Shown: positions 52,675 through 64,000, numbered from the stretch's first letter. The stretch: 64,000 bases of DNA from Plantibacter elymi (nom. nud.) (GCF_900177795.1 NZ_FXWJ01000002.1:434001-498000), one strand, 5' to 3'. Numbers and translations: made by a program. The notes: generated by a model from the letters alone, not told the origin.

Positions 52675-53408
52675 CCGCGGCTCCGATCCTGTTCGAGGTG
52701 CGCGAGCGACCGTAGGCCGCGCTCCAGATGCCATTGCGCGTAGGCGGCGGTGAACCCGCTCGCCCGTGAGGCCGTCTGCTCGGCGGCGGCCTCCGCGTAG
52801 TCCCAGTCGCCGGAGAGCAGCGCTCCGAGGAGCGAGAGGGTGTCGGCGTCGAGCCGAGGGCTGCCCGAGGGTGCGCAGTCGTCGCACACGACCCCGCCGA
52901 GCTGCACGACGACGTGCGAGTACTCGCCCTCCGTGCCGCACCTCGAGCAGGCGCCGAAGCTCGGTGCCCAACCGGCGAGCGAGAACGCCCGGAGCAGGTA
53001 GGAGTCGAGGGTGAGCCGCGGACCGTGCTCGTGCTTCGACAAGGACCGCAGGGCGCCGACGAGCAGCAGGTACTGCTGGAGGGAGCCCTCGGACTCCGTC
53101 AGGCGATCGGCCGCCTCGACCATCGCGCTGGCGGCCGTGTAGCTCCCGTAGTCGGCGCTGATCTCGGCGCCGTACGAACCGAGCGACTCGGCCTGGGTGA
53201 TGGTGTCGAGGCTCCGGCCCTCGTAGAACTGGACGTCGGCGACCATGAACGGCTCGAGCCGGGATCCGAACTTCGAGCCGGTGCGACGGACACCCTTGGC
53301 GACCGCCCGGATCTTGCCCCTGCTGCGTGAGAGCATGGTGACGATGCGATCGGCCTCGCCGAGCTTGTGGGTCCGCAACACCACCACTTCGTCTCGATAT
53401 ACCGGCAC
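52671..53408 (-). CDS. recO: DNA repair protein RecO
   Basis: 245 residues from GTG 53408. It has an N-terminal OB-fold ([20 protein letters not shown], then [18 protein letters not shown]) and a helical C-terminal part with a four-Cys zinc site (ACSRCGTEG about 150, VVCDDCAPS about 172). RecO loads RecA on SSB-coated DNA with RecR. It overlaps uppS by 4 bases and is divergent from the TRIC channel gene. Confidence 0.92.
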   Translation of the reverse strand: MPVYRDEVVVLRTHKLGEADRIVTMLSRSRGKIRAVAKGVRRTGSKFGSRLEPFMVADVQFYEGRSLDTITQAESLGSYGAEISADYGSYTAASAMVEAADRLTESEGSLQQYLLLVGALRSLSKHEHGPRLTLDSYLLRAFSLAGWAPSFGACSRCGTEGEYSHVVVQLGGVVCDDCAPSGSPRLDADTLSLLGALLSGDWDYAEAAAEQTASRASGFTAAYAQWHLERGLRSLAHLEQDRSRG

Positions 53409-53491
53409 GCATCGATTATCCCGCCTCGCACCGACAACGTGACCCGGGAACCGCCGTCGGGGATCGAAGGAGCGCCTGGAGAGATGAAGCC

Positions 53492-54160
53492 GTGAACGAG
53501 TTCCTCTTCGTCGTTCCGCTGTGGGTCGACCTCTCGGCGGTCGCGATCGGCGCCGTCCAGGGCGCGATGTTCGCCGCCAGATTCCAAGATCGTCAGCTCG
53601 ACTGGCTCGGCGTCGCCATCATCGGCGTCGTCGTCGGTCTCGGTGGCGGTCTCATCCGCGACATCCTCCTCGGACAGGTGCCCGCGTCCCTCCAGAACAA
53701 CTGGTACCTCCCCGTCGCCTCGGGAGCCGCACTGCTCGGGATGTTCCTGCTGCGCACCATCACGAGGCTCGGGCCGGTCATCATCGGTCTCGACGCCCTG
53801 ACGATCGGCATGTTCGGAGCGATCGGCTCCACCAAGGCTCTGGCAGCCGGTCTGCCGGTCATCCCGGCGATCTTCGTCGGCACCGTCTCAGCCGTCGGCG
53901 GATCGGTCCTCCGAGACGTCATGCTCGGCGTCCCCGTCGCCCTCATGCACGTCGGCTCGCTCTACGCCGTGGCGGCCGCGGTCGGGACCGCCCTCCTCGT
54001 CCTCGCCGTGACCTTCGGTGCACCGCTCGGGATCGCGGCGATCGTCGGCGTCTCCTCGACCGCGGTGATCCGCCTCCTGGCCGTCCGGTTCGGGTGGACG
54101 TTGCCGGAGCAGCGCCAGATCGGCGGATGGCGGATCTGGCGCCGCTCGACGCGCGGCTGA
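53492..54160 (+). CDS. TRIC-type cation channel family protein (UPF0126)
   Basis: 222 residues with six or seven hydrophobic helices in two repeats. Each repeat has the glycine-rich hinge [13 protein letters not shown] (about 50-62) or [15 protein letters not shown] (about 136-150), the signature of prokaryotic TRIC/UPF0126 channels. It probably conducts monovalent cations across the cytoplasmic membrane; the physiological role in bacteria is unclear. GTG 53492 follows a weak Shine-Dalgarno. It ends six bases before the convergent ABC permease gene, with no clear terminator between them. Confidence 0.88.
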   Translation: MNEFLFVVPLWVDLSAVAIGAVQGAMFAARFQDRQLDWLGVAIIGVVVGLGGGLIRDILLGQVPASLQNNWYLPVASGAALLGMFLLRTITRLGPVIIGLDALTIGMFGAIGSTKALAAGLPVIPAIFVGTVSAVGGSVLRDVMLGVPVALMHVGSLYAVAAAVGTALLVLAVTFGAPLGIAAIVGVSSTAVIRLLAVRFGWTLPEQRQIGGWRIWRRSTRG

Positions 54161-54166
54161 GTCGTC

Positions 54167-55579
54167 TCAGTCGACCGCGAGTGCCGCGACGGGCGCGATC
54201 CGGGTCGCCCGACGTGACGGGGCCACCGAGGCCACAGCCGTGAGGAGGGCGGCGAGCACGACGATCACGACGACGATGGCCCACGGGATGACCGGGAAGA
54301 TCAGCCCGGGCGAACCGTTGATCGCGCCGAGCATCGATTGGGCACCGGCCCAGCCGTAGAACGTCCCGAGGACCAGACCGACGACGACGGCCGCGATGGT
54401 CAGCTGCGCCGCTTCGATCACGATCATGCGACGGATCTGCGCCGCCGAGAATCCGAGTGCGCGCAGCAGTCCGAGTTCGCGGGTGCGTTGCAGGACGCTG
54501 AGGGAGAGGTTGTTGACCATCCCGACCGCAGCGATGAGCGCGCTCAGCCCGATGAGGGCGGAGAAGACGCCGACGGTCGTCGCGACCACGGCCTGCGTGC
54601 CCTCGTAGACCTCCGGATTCGCAGCCTGTGCGTTCAGCACGAACTCTTGGAAGTTGGCCGCTGCGACCGCGAACATCGTCACGAGGGTCACGCCGATCAC
54701 CAGACCGATCGTGGTTCGTGAACTGCGCTCCGGGTAGCGGACGGCGTTCTCGGCGGCGAGTCGAGCCGTCGCGGAGGTGCCGAACAGCCGGCCGACCAGC
54801 CGCAAAGCCGGCGGCATCACGAGGTGCGCACCGAGCACGAGGCCGGAGAAGGAGACGATCCCGCCGACGATGCCGATGAGCACGCCCAGTGGCGACACGA
54901 GCCCGACGCCGACACCGGCGAGCAGGAGCAGGACGCCGACCACGAAGAGACCGATCGCGACAGCGTTCCGGGCGGGCCTCGCGGTGGCCTCCTCCCGGCT
55001 CAATTCCTGCGATCCTCCGATCGCCTGCATCGGGGTGACCGTGAGGACGCGACGTGCGCCGATCCAGGACGCGAGCCAGGTGGTCAGGACGACTGCGACG
55101 ACGGGCAGGAGGACGGCCGGTTCGATGATCGCGTACGGCAGCTCGGGCAGCACACCGGTCGCGACCCCGATCCGCACGAGCGCGAAGGTCGCCAGGAGCC
55201 CGACGAGTAGCCCGGCTCCCCCGCCGAGCAGGCCGACGACGACGCCCTCCTTCGCGACGGCGCGACGCTGCGATCGCGCCGTCGAACCGATCAGGCGGAG
55301 CAGCGCGATCGTCCTCGTCCGCCCGGCGACGATCGTCGCGAACGTGTTCGCCGTGACGATCGCACCGACGTAGACCGCCAACGAGACGAACACGGCGGCC
55401 GCGAGGATGAGCATGATCACCACGGTGCCGCTGGACCCCGTGACGTCGTCGGCCAGGATGAAGGTGGAGAGCACACTCGTGACCATGAGCAACAGGACGC
55501 CGAACGAGGCGCTGAGCGTCGCGACGAGGAGACTCGCGCGATGCTCGCGGGCCCGGGGCCCGAGATCCGCCCTGCTCAT
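54167..55579 (-). CDS. MacB/FtsX-type ABC transporter permease
   Basis: 470 residues. One helix near the start (VATLSASFGVLLLMVTSVLST), further helices near 45-75, 115-160 and 215-250, and a C-terminal group near 375-460 flank soluble domains. This is the FtsX-like arrangement of MacB- or Bce-type exporters. The start overlaps the ATPase gene by 4 bases. With the ATPase and the upstream two-component system it probably forms a stress- or antibiotic-responsive export module. Confidence 0.87.
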   Translation of the reverse strand: MSRADLGPRAREHRASLLVATLSASFGVLLLMVTSVLSTFILADDVTGSSGTVVIMLILAAAVFVSLAVYVGAIVTANTFATIVAGRTRTIALLRLIGSTARSQRRAVAKEGVVVGLLGGGAGLLVGLLATFALVRIGVATGVLPELPYAIIEPAVLLPVVAVVLTTWLASWIGARRVLTVTPMQAIGGSQELSREEATARPARNAVAIGLFVVGVLLLLAGVGVGLVSPLGVLIGIVGGIVSFSGLVLGAHLVMPPALRLVGRLFGTSATARLAAENAVRYPERSSRTTIGLVIGVTLVTMFAVAAANFQEFVLNAQAANPEVYEGTQAVVATTVGVFSALIGLSALIAAVGMVNNLSLSVLQRTRELGLLRALGFSAAQIRRMIVIEAAQLTIAAVVVGLVLGTFYGWAGAQSMLGAINGSPGLIFPVIPWAIVVVIVVLAALLTAVASVAPSRRATRIAPVAALAVD

Positions 55580-56334
55580 GCCGCACGCTCCATGCCGAGC
55601 ATGAGCGCTGAGATCTGCTCGGCGGTCGACCGGGGACGGTCCTCGACGACCCGGCCATCCGCGAGGAACACGATCCGGTCCGCGTAGCTCGCGGCGATCG
55701 GGTCGTGCGTCACCATCGCGATGCTCTGCCCGTATTCGGTGCTGGCCGCCGCCAGCAGGGCCAGGACGCTCCGCCCGGTGCGCGAGTCGAGGTTGCCGGT
55801 CGGTTCGTCCGCGAAGAGGAGCTCGGGTCGCGTCGCCAGGGCACGCGCGATCGCGACGCGCTGCTGCTGTCCGCCCGAGAGTTCGTGCGGGCGGTGCCCG
55901 AGTCGGGAGGCCAGTCCGAGCGTGCTCACGAGCACATCGATCCAGCTCTGCTCCTCACCGGTCGGACGGCGGGCGTCGAGCTCGAAGGGCAGCCGGATGT
56001 TGGCCGCGACGTCGAGCGTCGGCACCAGGTTGAACGCCTGGAACACGAAGCCGACACGACGCCGACGGAGGATCGTGAGCTGCCCGTCGTCGAGGTCCGT
56101 GATGTCCTGGTCACCGAGGCGCACCCGGCCAGCTGTGGCCTGGTCGAGGCCGGCCATGATGTGCATGAGTGTCGACTTGCCCGAGCCGCTCGGGCCCATG
56201 ATGGCGGTGAACCGGCCCCGCTCGATCTCGAGGTCGACGCCGTCGAGGGCGACGACCTGGTTGTCGGCTGGTCCGTAGCTCTTCCTGAGTCCGTGGACGC
56301 TGGCGACGACGGACGGCTGTGCTGAAGTGGTCAT
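55576..56334 (-). CDS. MacB/LolD-type ABC transporter ATPase
   Basis: 252 residues. Walker [10 protein letters not shown] (about 45-53), Q-loop [13 protein letters not shown], signature [15 protein letters not shown] (about 153-167), Walker [14 protein letters not shown] (about 173-185) and VTHD are intact and match the LolD/MacB subfamily that drives FtsX-like permeases. It overlaps the permease gene. It lies 109 bases downstream of the response regulator, with an inverted repeat at its start, so it can be transcribed from its own promoter. Confidence 0.9.
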   Translation of the reverse strand: MTTSAQPSVVASVHGLRKSYGPADNQVVALDGVDLEIERGRFTAIMGPSGSGKSTLMHIMAGLDQATAGRVRLGDQDITDLDDGQLTILRRRRVGFVFQAFNLVPTLDVAANIRLPFELDARRPTGEEQSWIDVLVSTLGLASRLGHRPHELSGGQQQRVAIARALATRPELLFADEPTGNLDSRTGRSVLALLAAASTEYGQSIAMVTHDPIAASYADRIVFLADGRVVEDRPRSTAEQISALMLGMERAA

Positions 56335-56352
56335 ACTCCGAAGCTACGGAGT
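56335..56352. promoter_or_regulatory. Inverted repeat directly before the ABC ATPase start
   Basis: ACTCCG, six bases, then CGGAGT, immediately upstream of the ATPase start codon. It could be an mRNA hairpin that limits translation, or an operator for the neighbouring response regulator. Confidence 0.4.
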
Positions 56353-56443
56353 GAGGTGCCGGGTGCGCGTCGGGCGCACGAGCGACCCTGGTACATCCTG
56401 GGGATGATCCTCGATCACTCCGCGGGTGCGTGCTGGACCGCGG

Positions 56444-57133
56444 TCAGACCAAGCCGTGTTCGAAGGCGAACACGACGAGCTGGACCCGGTCGCGCACCTC
56501 GAGCTTCGCGAAGATCCGGCTGATGTGGGTCTTCACGGTCGCCTCGCTGAGGAACTCGGCGGCGGCGATCTCGGAGTTGCTCAGCCCGCGCGCCGCGAGG
56601 AGGAAGATCTCGCGCTCGCGCGCCGTGAGCTCGGCATACCGCTGCGGTGCGGCCGGAGCGGCCGGCGCCTGCTGGAAGTGCTCGAACAGCTCGCGGGTGG
56701 CCGACGCGGCGATGACCGCGTTCCCGGCATGGACGGTGCGGATCGCTGCGAGCAGGAACTCCGGCTCCGCGTCCTTGAGCAGGAACCCGCTCGCGCCGGC
56801 TCGGATGGCCGTCGCGGCCGCCTCGTCGAGGTCGAAGGTGGTCAGCACGACGATCCGAGGCCGCTCGCCCCCGCGCGCGTCCGCCTCAGCCAGGATCGTC
56901 TTCGTCGCCTCGATCCCGTCCATGACCGGCATGCGGACGTCCATGAGGATGACCTGCGGACGTGTCCGTGCGGCCAGCTCGACCGCTTGACGCCCATCGG
57001 AGGCCTCGCCGACGACGCGGAGGTCCGGCTGCGAACCGATGAGCATGCGGATCCCGCCTCGGAACAGCGCCTGGTCGTCGACCAGCGCGATCGCGATCGC
57101 CCCCGCTGCCGTCGCATCACTCGGATCGGTCAT
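56444..57133 (-). CDS. NarL/LuxR-type response regulator
   Basis: 229 residues from ATG 57133, overlapping the kinase stop (ATGA). The receiver domain has acidic residues in ALVDDQALF, the phosphoacceptor Asp in VILMDVRMPVMDG (about 64) and the Lys in SGFLLKDAEP (about 117). The C-terminal LuxR helix-turn-helix is LTAREREIFLLAARGLSNSEIA (partly shown; about 160-185). It probably controls the ABC exporter encoded next. Confidence 0.9.
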   Translation of the reverse strand: MTDPSDATAAGAIAIALVDDQALFRGGIRMLIGSQPDLRVVGEASDGRQAVELAARTRPQVILMDVRMPVMDGIEATKTILAEADARGGERPRIVVLTTFDLDEAAATAIRAGASGFLLKDAEPEFLLAAIRTVHAGNAVIAASATRELFEHFQQAPAAPAAPQRYAELTAREREIFLLAARGLSNSEIAAAEFLSEATVKTHISRIFAKLEVRDRVQLVVFAFEHGLV

Positions 57134-58314
57134 CTCGTCACTCCCACCGTCGCGTACGGGATCGATGCGTAGACGGTGAAGAGACCGTCCACCAGGGTCG
57201 TCCCGAACCTGCCGCCTGCCAGCGTAGCGCGCTCGTTCATCCCGGCGAGTCCGTGCCCCGTGCCGGCCTTCGGCGGTTCGACCTTGACCCGGTTGACGAC
57301 CCAGAGCTGCAGCTCGGGTCCGGTCCAGTCGAGGTGGACGTCGATCGGCCCCCGATGGTCGCCGTGTCGGAGCGCGTTCGTGAGCGCTTCCTGGATGATC
57401 CGGTAGACGGCGAGCTGCGAACCGGTCGCCACCGGTCGTTCCTGACCGTGGCTCTGGACCACCACGTCCAGTCCGGCTCCTCGCAACTGCTCGTAGAGCC
57501 GGTCGAGGTCGGCCATGACCGGCTGCGGGCCCTCGGTCTGTTGGAATCGCAATTGCGCGAGCAACACCCGGACGTCGGCGAGGGCCTCGCGGGAGATGCT
57601 CGAGATCGTCCGCAACGCCTGGTCGGCCGAGTCCGGGTCTGCGGCCAGCGCATATCGGGCACCGTCGGCCTGCGCGATGACCACGGCGAGGGAGTGTGCC
57701 ACCACGTCGTGCATGTCGCGCGCGATCCGGTTGCGCTCCTGCTCGACCGCGACGTCGCGCTCGGCCAGGAGCTGCGCCTGTCGGCTCTCGCGGGCGAGCC
57801 GCCAGGTGCGCATGAGGACACCTGCGGTCCAAGCGAGGCCGAAGAAGGCGGCGAACGCGAGGAACATGAACAGCCCGACCGTCACCTGCGCGACCGGTGT
57901 CATGTCGTTCGCCAGACCGAAGGTGCTGATCTCGGCGGAGAGGTTGGAGGTCCAGCTCGGGACGACGATCACATAGAACGCGATGAGCGCGGCTCCGACG
58001 AACGCGGAGGCGAAGGAGATCCATCGCAGGGCCCGTCCGCCGTAACTCGCCGCCGCGTAGAGCACGACCGGGATCGCGAAGTTCGCGGGATCGGGTGCCA
58101 GGAGGAGCAGCATCTGCGCCAGCGCCGTGACCCAGGCGATGGCGAGGGAGATCCCGGGAGCCAGGCGGCGGAGGGCGAGCGCCACGCACATGCCGAGCAG
58201 GACGATGACGTACTGGGTCGGCCGAGCGGCGTATGCCGCGAACGTGACGAGGAACAGCACCGAGGGCAGCGCGATGTCGAGGGCCAGTTGGCCGGGTCGG
58301 AGCGAGCGGAGCAT
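57130..58314 (-). CDS. HPK7/DesK-type sensor histidine kinase
   Basis: 394 residues. The N-terminal half has about five or six membrane helices (residues 10-180) with little extracellular domain, so it probably senses membrane or ligand state within the bilayer. A coiled-coil linker leads to the HisKA_3 box ERNRIARDMHDVVAHSL (phospho-His about 207). The ATPase domain carries the N-box-like QEALTNALRHG and the G-box GTGHGLAGMNERA. Its stop overlaps the response regulator. Confidence 0.9.
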   Translation of the reverse strand: MLRSLRPGQLALDIALPSVLFLVTFAAYAARPTQYVIVLLGMCVALALRRLAPGISLAIAWVTALAQMLLLLAPDPANFAIPVVLYAAASYGGRALRWISFASAFVGAALIAFYVIVVPSWTSNLSAEISTFGLANDMTPVAQVTVGLFMFLAFAAFFGLAWTAGVLMRTWRLARESRQAQLLAERDVAVEQERNRIARDMHDVVAHSLAVVIAQADGARYALAADPDSADQALRTISSISREALADVRVLLAQLRFQQTEGPQPVMADLDRLYEQLRGAGLDVVVQSHGQERPVATGSQLAVYRIIQEALTNALRHGDHRGPIDVHLDWTGPELQLWVVNRVKVEPPKAGTGHGLAGMNERATLAGGRFGTTLVDGLFTVYASIPYATVGVTR

Positions 58315-58394
58315 CCACTAACCGTACGACCTGGCGGCCGGTCACCCCGTCCTCGCGCGGGAAGATCATCCTCCGGGTGTACACCGGAGGACAG

Positions 58395-58434
58395 CGCTGC
58401 GCCGGGCCGACCCGAAGGCCGACCCGGCGCAGCG
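58395..58434 (-). terminator. Terminator hairpin after leuA
   Basis: CGCTGCGCCGGG and CCCGGCGCAGCG pair perfectly over 12 bp, with a partly self-complementary 16-base centre. It lies 7 bases beyond the leuA stop on the minus strand and separates leuA from the histidine kinase. There is no T-tract. Confidence 0.78.
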
Positions 58435-58440
58435 GGATCG

Positions 58441-60270
<1,830 letters not shown>

Positions 60271-60286
<16 letters not shown>

Positions 60287-60315
60287 CAGCTAAGGAGGAG
60301 CAGACCGGAGAACAC
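60271..60315 (-). CDS. Leu-codon leader peptide of leuA
   Basis: A 14-residue ORF from GTG 60315 reads (M)FSGLLLLSCRDES, with four consecutive Leu codons (CTG CTC CTC CTT). It lies 70 bases before leuA. TATGCT at 60322-60327 is a likely -10 box placing the transcription start at or next to the GTG, so the leader mRNA would be leaderless. Ribosome stalling when Leu-tRNA is scarce would control the downstream hairpin. Confidence 0.85.
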
Positions 60316-60347
60316 GTCGTCAGCATAGCACTCCCCCGCGCGGCCGA

Positions 60348-62873
60348 TCAGGTGACCAACGAGGCGAGGTCTCGCACGGACACGTCCGGGAGGTACGCGC
60401 GCCCGACCGCGATGCCGATCGCCGGCAGGGTCAGCGGGTCAGCGTAGCCGAGGACAAGCGGACGCTCCTCCGGCTGGAACTTCCCCTTGAAGGCGAGGAG
60501 CGAGCGGAACCCGTACACGGGTTCGAGCACGTTCCCGAGGTAGGTCAGGACGCGGTCGATCCCGTCCGTCTCCGGCTGCTCGGTGCTCCTCGAGCGGGCG
60601 AGTGGAGCCCCGGAGAGGCTCATCTCCTCGATGCCGTCCTCCTTGAACCGCGCGGCGGCCTCGGCGATGAGGAACTCCATGACGCCGTTCATGCCGTCCG
60701 TCCGACGCCGCATGAAGTCGAGGGTCCAACCGACCAGCTCACCGTCGCGTCGGACCGGGAGCCAGCTCGTGACACCGTGCAGCCGTCCTTGCTCGTCGAC
60801 CGCGAGCAGGAGCCGGACCTCCTCGTCGACGAGCTCGTCGATCCCACCGAGGGTGAACCCCATCTCGGGCAGCTTCCGCTCGGCGACCCACTCCTCGGAG
60901 ATCTCGGCGATCTGCGCCGCGAGCCCGACGCCGAGCGCCCCGTAGGTCGACCAGACAGCGGTGATCCCCGCACGATCGGCTCGGTTCACGGAGGATCTGA
61001 TGTCCTGCCAGCGCTTGCCGACCATGCTCCAGCCCTGCGGGTGCAGGACCGTCTCCTCGGCGACCTGGATGGTGCGCCAACCGATCCGGTGGAGCGCTCC
61101 TGCGGTCTGCTCGTCCACGCTGTACAACGCCACCGTCAGGCCCGAGTCCTCACAGTGCTCGATGAACCGCTCGAGCACCCCCTGCTCGTGGCGGTGCATC
61201 CCGAAGAATCCGCCCGTGGTGACCGCGACCCCGGCGACGATCCGATAGGCGATGCCAGCGTTGCGCTCCGGGTCGAACCAGGTGAGGTTGCCCGGCCAGG
61301 TGGCCATGTGCCCGATGGAGTCGCTGCCCTCGGCCAGGAGCTCGCGCAGGCGGCGCTCGTCGGCCGGCGCGATGGCGTTCGCGACCCGGCTCAGCGGCCA
61401 GACCGCGCCGAGCAGGATGATGCTCCACCAGACGGGTCCGACGGCGTGGAACACCACGCCGGTGAGCGGCGCGACCGGCACGAAGCCCGGGAGGACGTTC
61501 CGCAGGTACGCGGCGGGGACGAAACGCTCCGGCGCCGCACGGAGGACCTCCCACACGTCGGGCCTCGGCGAGAATCCTCCGGGTTGCAGCAGGGCGACGA
61601 CGACGAAGAGCGCGGCGAGCACGACCCACGACGCGCCGACCAGGGCGAGATACCCCCAGGCGCTGCGTCGGGTGGCCCGCACGGGGAACCCACGACGGAG
61701 CACGACCAGGAGCGCCGCCACGACGAGCGGCAGCAGGATCGCCGCCCACAGTGCTATCGCGATCTCGACGGACCGCTGCTGCGCACCGTGCCCCGTCCCG
61801 AGCAACGACGAGGGGTGTCCCGTCGGGTGGAGTCGCACCCCCGCCCCGAGCGACAGCGCACTCAGGACGGCGAAGGACACCATGATCGCCGTGGCGAACC
61901 AGACCGCGAACCGTCTGCCGCGGAGCAGGCCCCACGCCGCGAAGAGCAGGGCGATCATGGGGACCACCGACAAGAGCACCGCTCCGAAGCCGTCGACGCG
62001 CACCAGCGTGAGGTCGCGCAGGCACTGTGCTGACACGCCGACCGTGCGGCATTGCCCGATGACCCGTCCGGCGTCCGGGATGTTCTGTTCGAGCAGGAGC
62101 ACGAGCGGCGCGAGCGGACCGAGGTGCCGGCCGGACAGGAAGGTGATGAGCGGTCCGACGCCCATCATCGCGACCACTGACGCCAGGAGTACCCGGGTCT
62201 CGTGGTGCGAGCTCCGCACGCGTCGCACCGACGGGGTGGCCCCGGCGAGCACGATCCCGAGCAGGACGCCGACCAGCGCTGCGAACAGTCGCGCGAGATC
62301 CTGCGGGAGTCCCGAGTACAGCAGCACGATCAGCGCACCGACGACGACGAACGCGCGGATCCGCCGACGCCAGAGCGGCCCGTGGAACGCACTCGACGCG
62401 GCGAGGGCGCCGAGCGCGCCGGCCACGGGGTCGAATGCCACGATGCGGGCGACCTCGCCGCTCCAGAACTCGCCGCCGAGCGTGCCCAGGAGTTGGAGCC
62501 CGATGGCGAGCGCGTTCCCGGCGACCGCGGTCAGCAGCACCGCCAGGAGCGTCTTGGCGGCGCCGAACCGTCGCTCGGCGAGCACCAGTGCGGGGACGCC
62601 GATCAGCAGGAAGGCGAGGAGGCCGAGCACCCCGTCGGTTCCCAGGGCACCGGTCAGGAGTGCCCACCAGTGCCCGTCGACCACGACCTGCTCGTACCCC
62701 ACGCCCGCCGCCTCACGGATCGCCGACCGCCAGGCCGGCGTCGCCACCGGCGGCGTCCGCCACACGAACGCACTGACCACGAGCACCAGCCCCGTGATCC
62801 CGATGCTCATCGGCACCGATCGGATCACGCCGGTCACGAGTCGACCGAACGGCGTCGCCCTCCCCGCGCGCAT
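60348..62873 (-). CDS. MprF/LpiA-like membrane protein with a C-terminal DUF2156 domain
   Basis: 841 residues from ATG 62873. The N-terminal 500 or so residues contain about 12-14 hydrophobic helices. The C-terminal 300 or so form the cytoplasmic DUF2156 domain (LTWFDPERNAGIAYRIV, then MVGKRWQDIRSSVNRA, then VGWTLDFMRRR and NGVMEFLIAEAA), as in MprF enzymes that add Lys or Ala from charged tRNA to phosphatidylglycerol. Such lipids lower membrane charge and protect against cationic peptides. The amino acid used cannot be told. It shares one base with the upstream esterase stop (TGATG). Confidence 0.85.
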   Translation of the reverse strand: MRAGRATPFGRLVTGVIRSVPMSIGITGLVLVVSAFVWRTPPVATPAWRSAIREAAGVGYEQVVVDGHWWALLTGALGTDGVLGLLAFLLIGVPALVLAERRFGAAKTLLAVLLTAVAGNALAIGLQLLGTLGGEFWSGEVARIVAFDPVAGALGALAASSAFHGPLWRRRIRAFVVVGALIVLLYSGLPQDLARLFAALVGVLLGIVLAGATPSVRRVRSSHHETRVLLASVVAMMGVGPLITFLSGRHLGPLAPLVLLLEQNIPDAGRVIGQCRTVGVSAQCLRDLTLVRVDGFGAVLLSVVPMIALLFAAWGLLRGRRFAVWFATAIMVSFAVLSALSLGAGVRLHPTGHPSSLLGTGHGAQQRSVEIAIALWAAILLPLVVAALLVVLRRGFPVRATRRSAWGYLALVGASWVVLAALFVVVALLQPGGFSPRPDVWEVLRAAPERFVPAAYLRNVLPGFVPVAPLTGVVFHAVGPVWWSIILLGAVWPLSRVANAIAPADERRLRELLAEGSDSIGHMATWPGNLTWFDPERNAGIAYRIVAGVAVTTGGFFGMHRHEQGVLERFIEHCEDSGLTVALYSVDEQTAGALHRIGWRTIQVAEETVLHPQGWSMVGKRWQDIRSSVNRADRAGITAVWSTYGALGVGLAAQIAEISEEWVAERKLPEMGFTLGGIDELVDEEVRLLLAVDEQGRLHGVTSWLPVRRDGELVGWTLDFMRRRTDGMNGVMEFLIAEAAARFKEDGIEEMSLSGAPLARSRSTEQPETDGIDRVLTYLGNVLEPVYGFRSLLAFKGKFQPEERPLVLGYADPLTLPAIGIAVGRAYLPDVSVRDLASLVT

Positions 62874-64000
62874 CAGGCGAGCCCGAATCGTGCGGCGATC
62901 ACGGGGAGCGCTCGCTCGAACACCGTGTGCACGGTGTGCCAGTCGTGCGCCGTCCCGTCGGAGACGAAGGTCGTCGTCCGCATGCCGGCGGCCGAGGCCA
63001 TCGCGGCGACCCGCCGGACGCCGGGACCGTAGCGGCTGTCGTCGCTGCCGTAGCCGAAGACACCGACGGTGTCCGCGTACGGGGTGTGTGCGGCGAGGAT
63101 CGCGGAGGGGGCTGCAGCCTCGTACGCCGTCGCCGACCCGCCGAAGCCCTGTGCGATCGTCGTCGGTCCGATGGACGGGACGACCTCCCCCGAGATGTCG
63201 AGGATGCCGCCGTAGCGTTCGGGGTGCGCGGCGCCGAGCTGGATGGAACAGGTCCCTCCCTGCGAGAAGCCGGCGATGAACCAGTCCGTCCGCGATGCGG
63301 ACACCGGGAGGTGCGCCGAGATCCACGCGGGGACGTCGACCGTGAGGTAGCTCGCCGAGTTGCCGAGCGGCCCGTCGACGCACATCGGGTTGCGGTCCGG
63401 AGCACCGAGCTGGTCGGGCACGACCACGATCGGTGCGAGACCCGCATGCGAGGCGGCGAAGCGGTCGAGGATCCCGGCGATCCCAGCCGACGCGAACAGG
63501 TCGGCAGGCTCTCCCGGCTGACCGCTGAACGCCTCGATGACCGGCAGTGCCGGCGGGTGTGCGGCCAGGGCGGCCGGTGGCAGGTAGACGAGCGCGTCCC
63601 GGTGGGCGAACCCGGAGGTCGTCGCCGGGATGTCCACGTGTTCGACCCGCCCGCCGCTCGGCAGATCGGCGGGTCGTTGCCACGTCGTCGTCGTCCCCCG
63701 GGCGGCAGGCAGGGCCGAGAACGACTGGTACGGGCTGATCCCCAGAGCCGCCCGCACCGTCGCGAACTCACCGAAGTCCTGGTTCACGCCGACTGCCCCG
63801 ATGAGCAGGAAGACCGGGACCGCGAGGCTTGCCACGACGACCCGCCACGCCCTGGTCCGGACGATCGCGGCGATCGCGAGGGCAGCACCGGCGAACCCGA
63901 CCGCCGCCCACGCACGGGTGACCGGCGTCAGTTCGATCCCGAAGACATCAAGCACGTCACCGAGCAACCAGGCCGTGGCATAGGCGAGGAGCGCCCCACC
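62873..64000 (-). CDS. Secreted or membrane-anchored esterase, 5'-truncated by the window edge
   Basis: At least 375 residues; the frame is open to the last base (…LLAYATAWLLGDVLDVFGI), so the N-terminus lies outside. Two or three N-terminal membrane helices are followed by an extracellular alpha/beta-hydrolase domain. The nucleophile Ser is in FIAGFSQGGTC (about 225-235 of the visible part), and SDGTAHDWHTVHTVF supplies the C-terminal His. The fold resembles the esterase-D/mycolyltransferase family. Its overlap with the MprF-like gene suggests a shared role in membrane-lipid or envelope modification; the substrate is unknown. Confidence 0.82.
   Translation of the reverse strand, partial: GGALLAYATAWLLGDVLDVFGIELTPVTRAWAAVGFAGAALAIAAIVRTRAWRVVVASLAVPVFLLIGAVGVNQDFGEFATVRAALGISPYQSFSALPAARGTTTTWQRPADLPSGGRVEHVDIPATTSGFAHRDALVYLPPAALAAHPPALPVIEAFSGQPGEPADLFASAGIAGILDRFAASHAGLAPIVVVPDQLGAPDRNPMCVDGPLGNSASYLTVDVPAWISAHLPVSASRTDWFIAGFSQGGTCSIQLGAAHPERYGGILDISGEVVPSIGPTTIAQGFGGSATAYEAAAPSAILAAHTPYADTVGVFGYGSDDSRYGPGVRRVAAMASAAGMRTTTFVSDGTAHDWHTVHTVFERALPVIAARFGLA

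Overview
The window comes from a high-GC actinobacterium, most likely a member of the Microbacteriaceae. The evidence is the AceE-FasR-FabD-FabH-AcpP-FabF cluster, the lineage-typical DUF3145 and DUF6504 proteins, the dusB-dgt-dnaG order, GTG and TTG starts, and many ATGA or GTGA gene overlaps. This is an inference from gene content, not a database match.

Bases 1 to about 29,600 are the right part of an integrative and conjugative element. It ends at a tRNA-Val gene (29600-29672, minus strand), next to a tyrosine integrase and a small excisionase. Its left end lies outside the window. From left to right it carries: a transfer block (SCO6880-like protein, VirB4-like ATPase, VirD4/TraG-like coupling protein, DUF4913 protein); a ParA and ribbon-helix-helix partition pair with an upstream palindrome; a DUF3800 protein; a large, AT-richer STAND/NACHT-like NTPase; an SOS-box-controlled DUF6504-DnaE2 mutagenesis cassette; a degraded second copy of the relaxase C-terminus; a full MobF-type relaxase/helicase; an auxiliary trpS with a Trp-codon leader peptide and attenuator; a deleted IS21 remnant; two sortase-type surface proteins; a HIRAN-domain gene trio; then xis and int.

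Bases 29,600 to 64,000 are chromosomal housekeeping. In order: thyA-folA; ahpE divergent from aceE-fasR; fabD-fabH-acpP-fabF; a DUF3145 gene; a ROK protein; tRNA-Met; a glycosyltransferase; a DMT transporter; def; tRNA-Asn; a lone ABC ATPase; dnaG; dgt; dusB; a YbaK protein; a DsbA-like protein; uppS-recO; a TRIC channel; a two-component system with an ABC exporter; leuA with a Leu-codon leader peptide; an MprF-like protein; and a partial esterase.

The least ordinary parts are the STAND NTPase, the SOS-controlled DnaE2 on a conjugative element with no ImuA/ImuB in view, the two amino-acid attenuators (trpS on the element, leuA on the chromosome), the relaxase duplication scar, and the HIRAN trio of unknown role.
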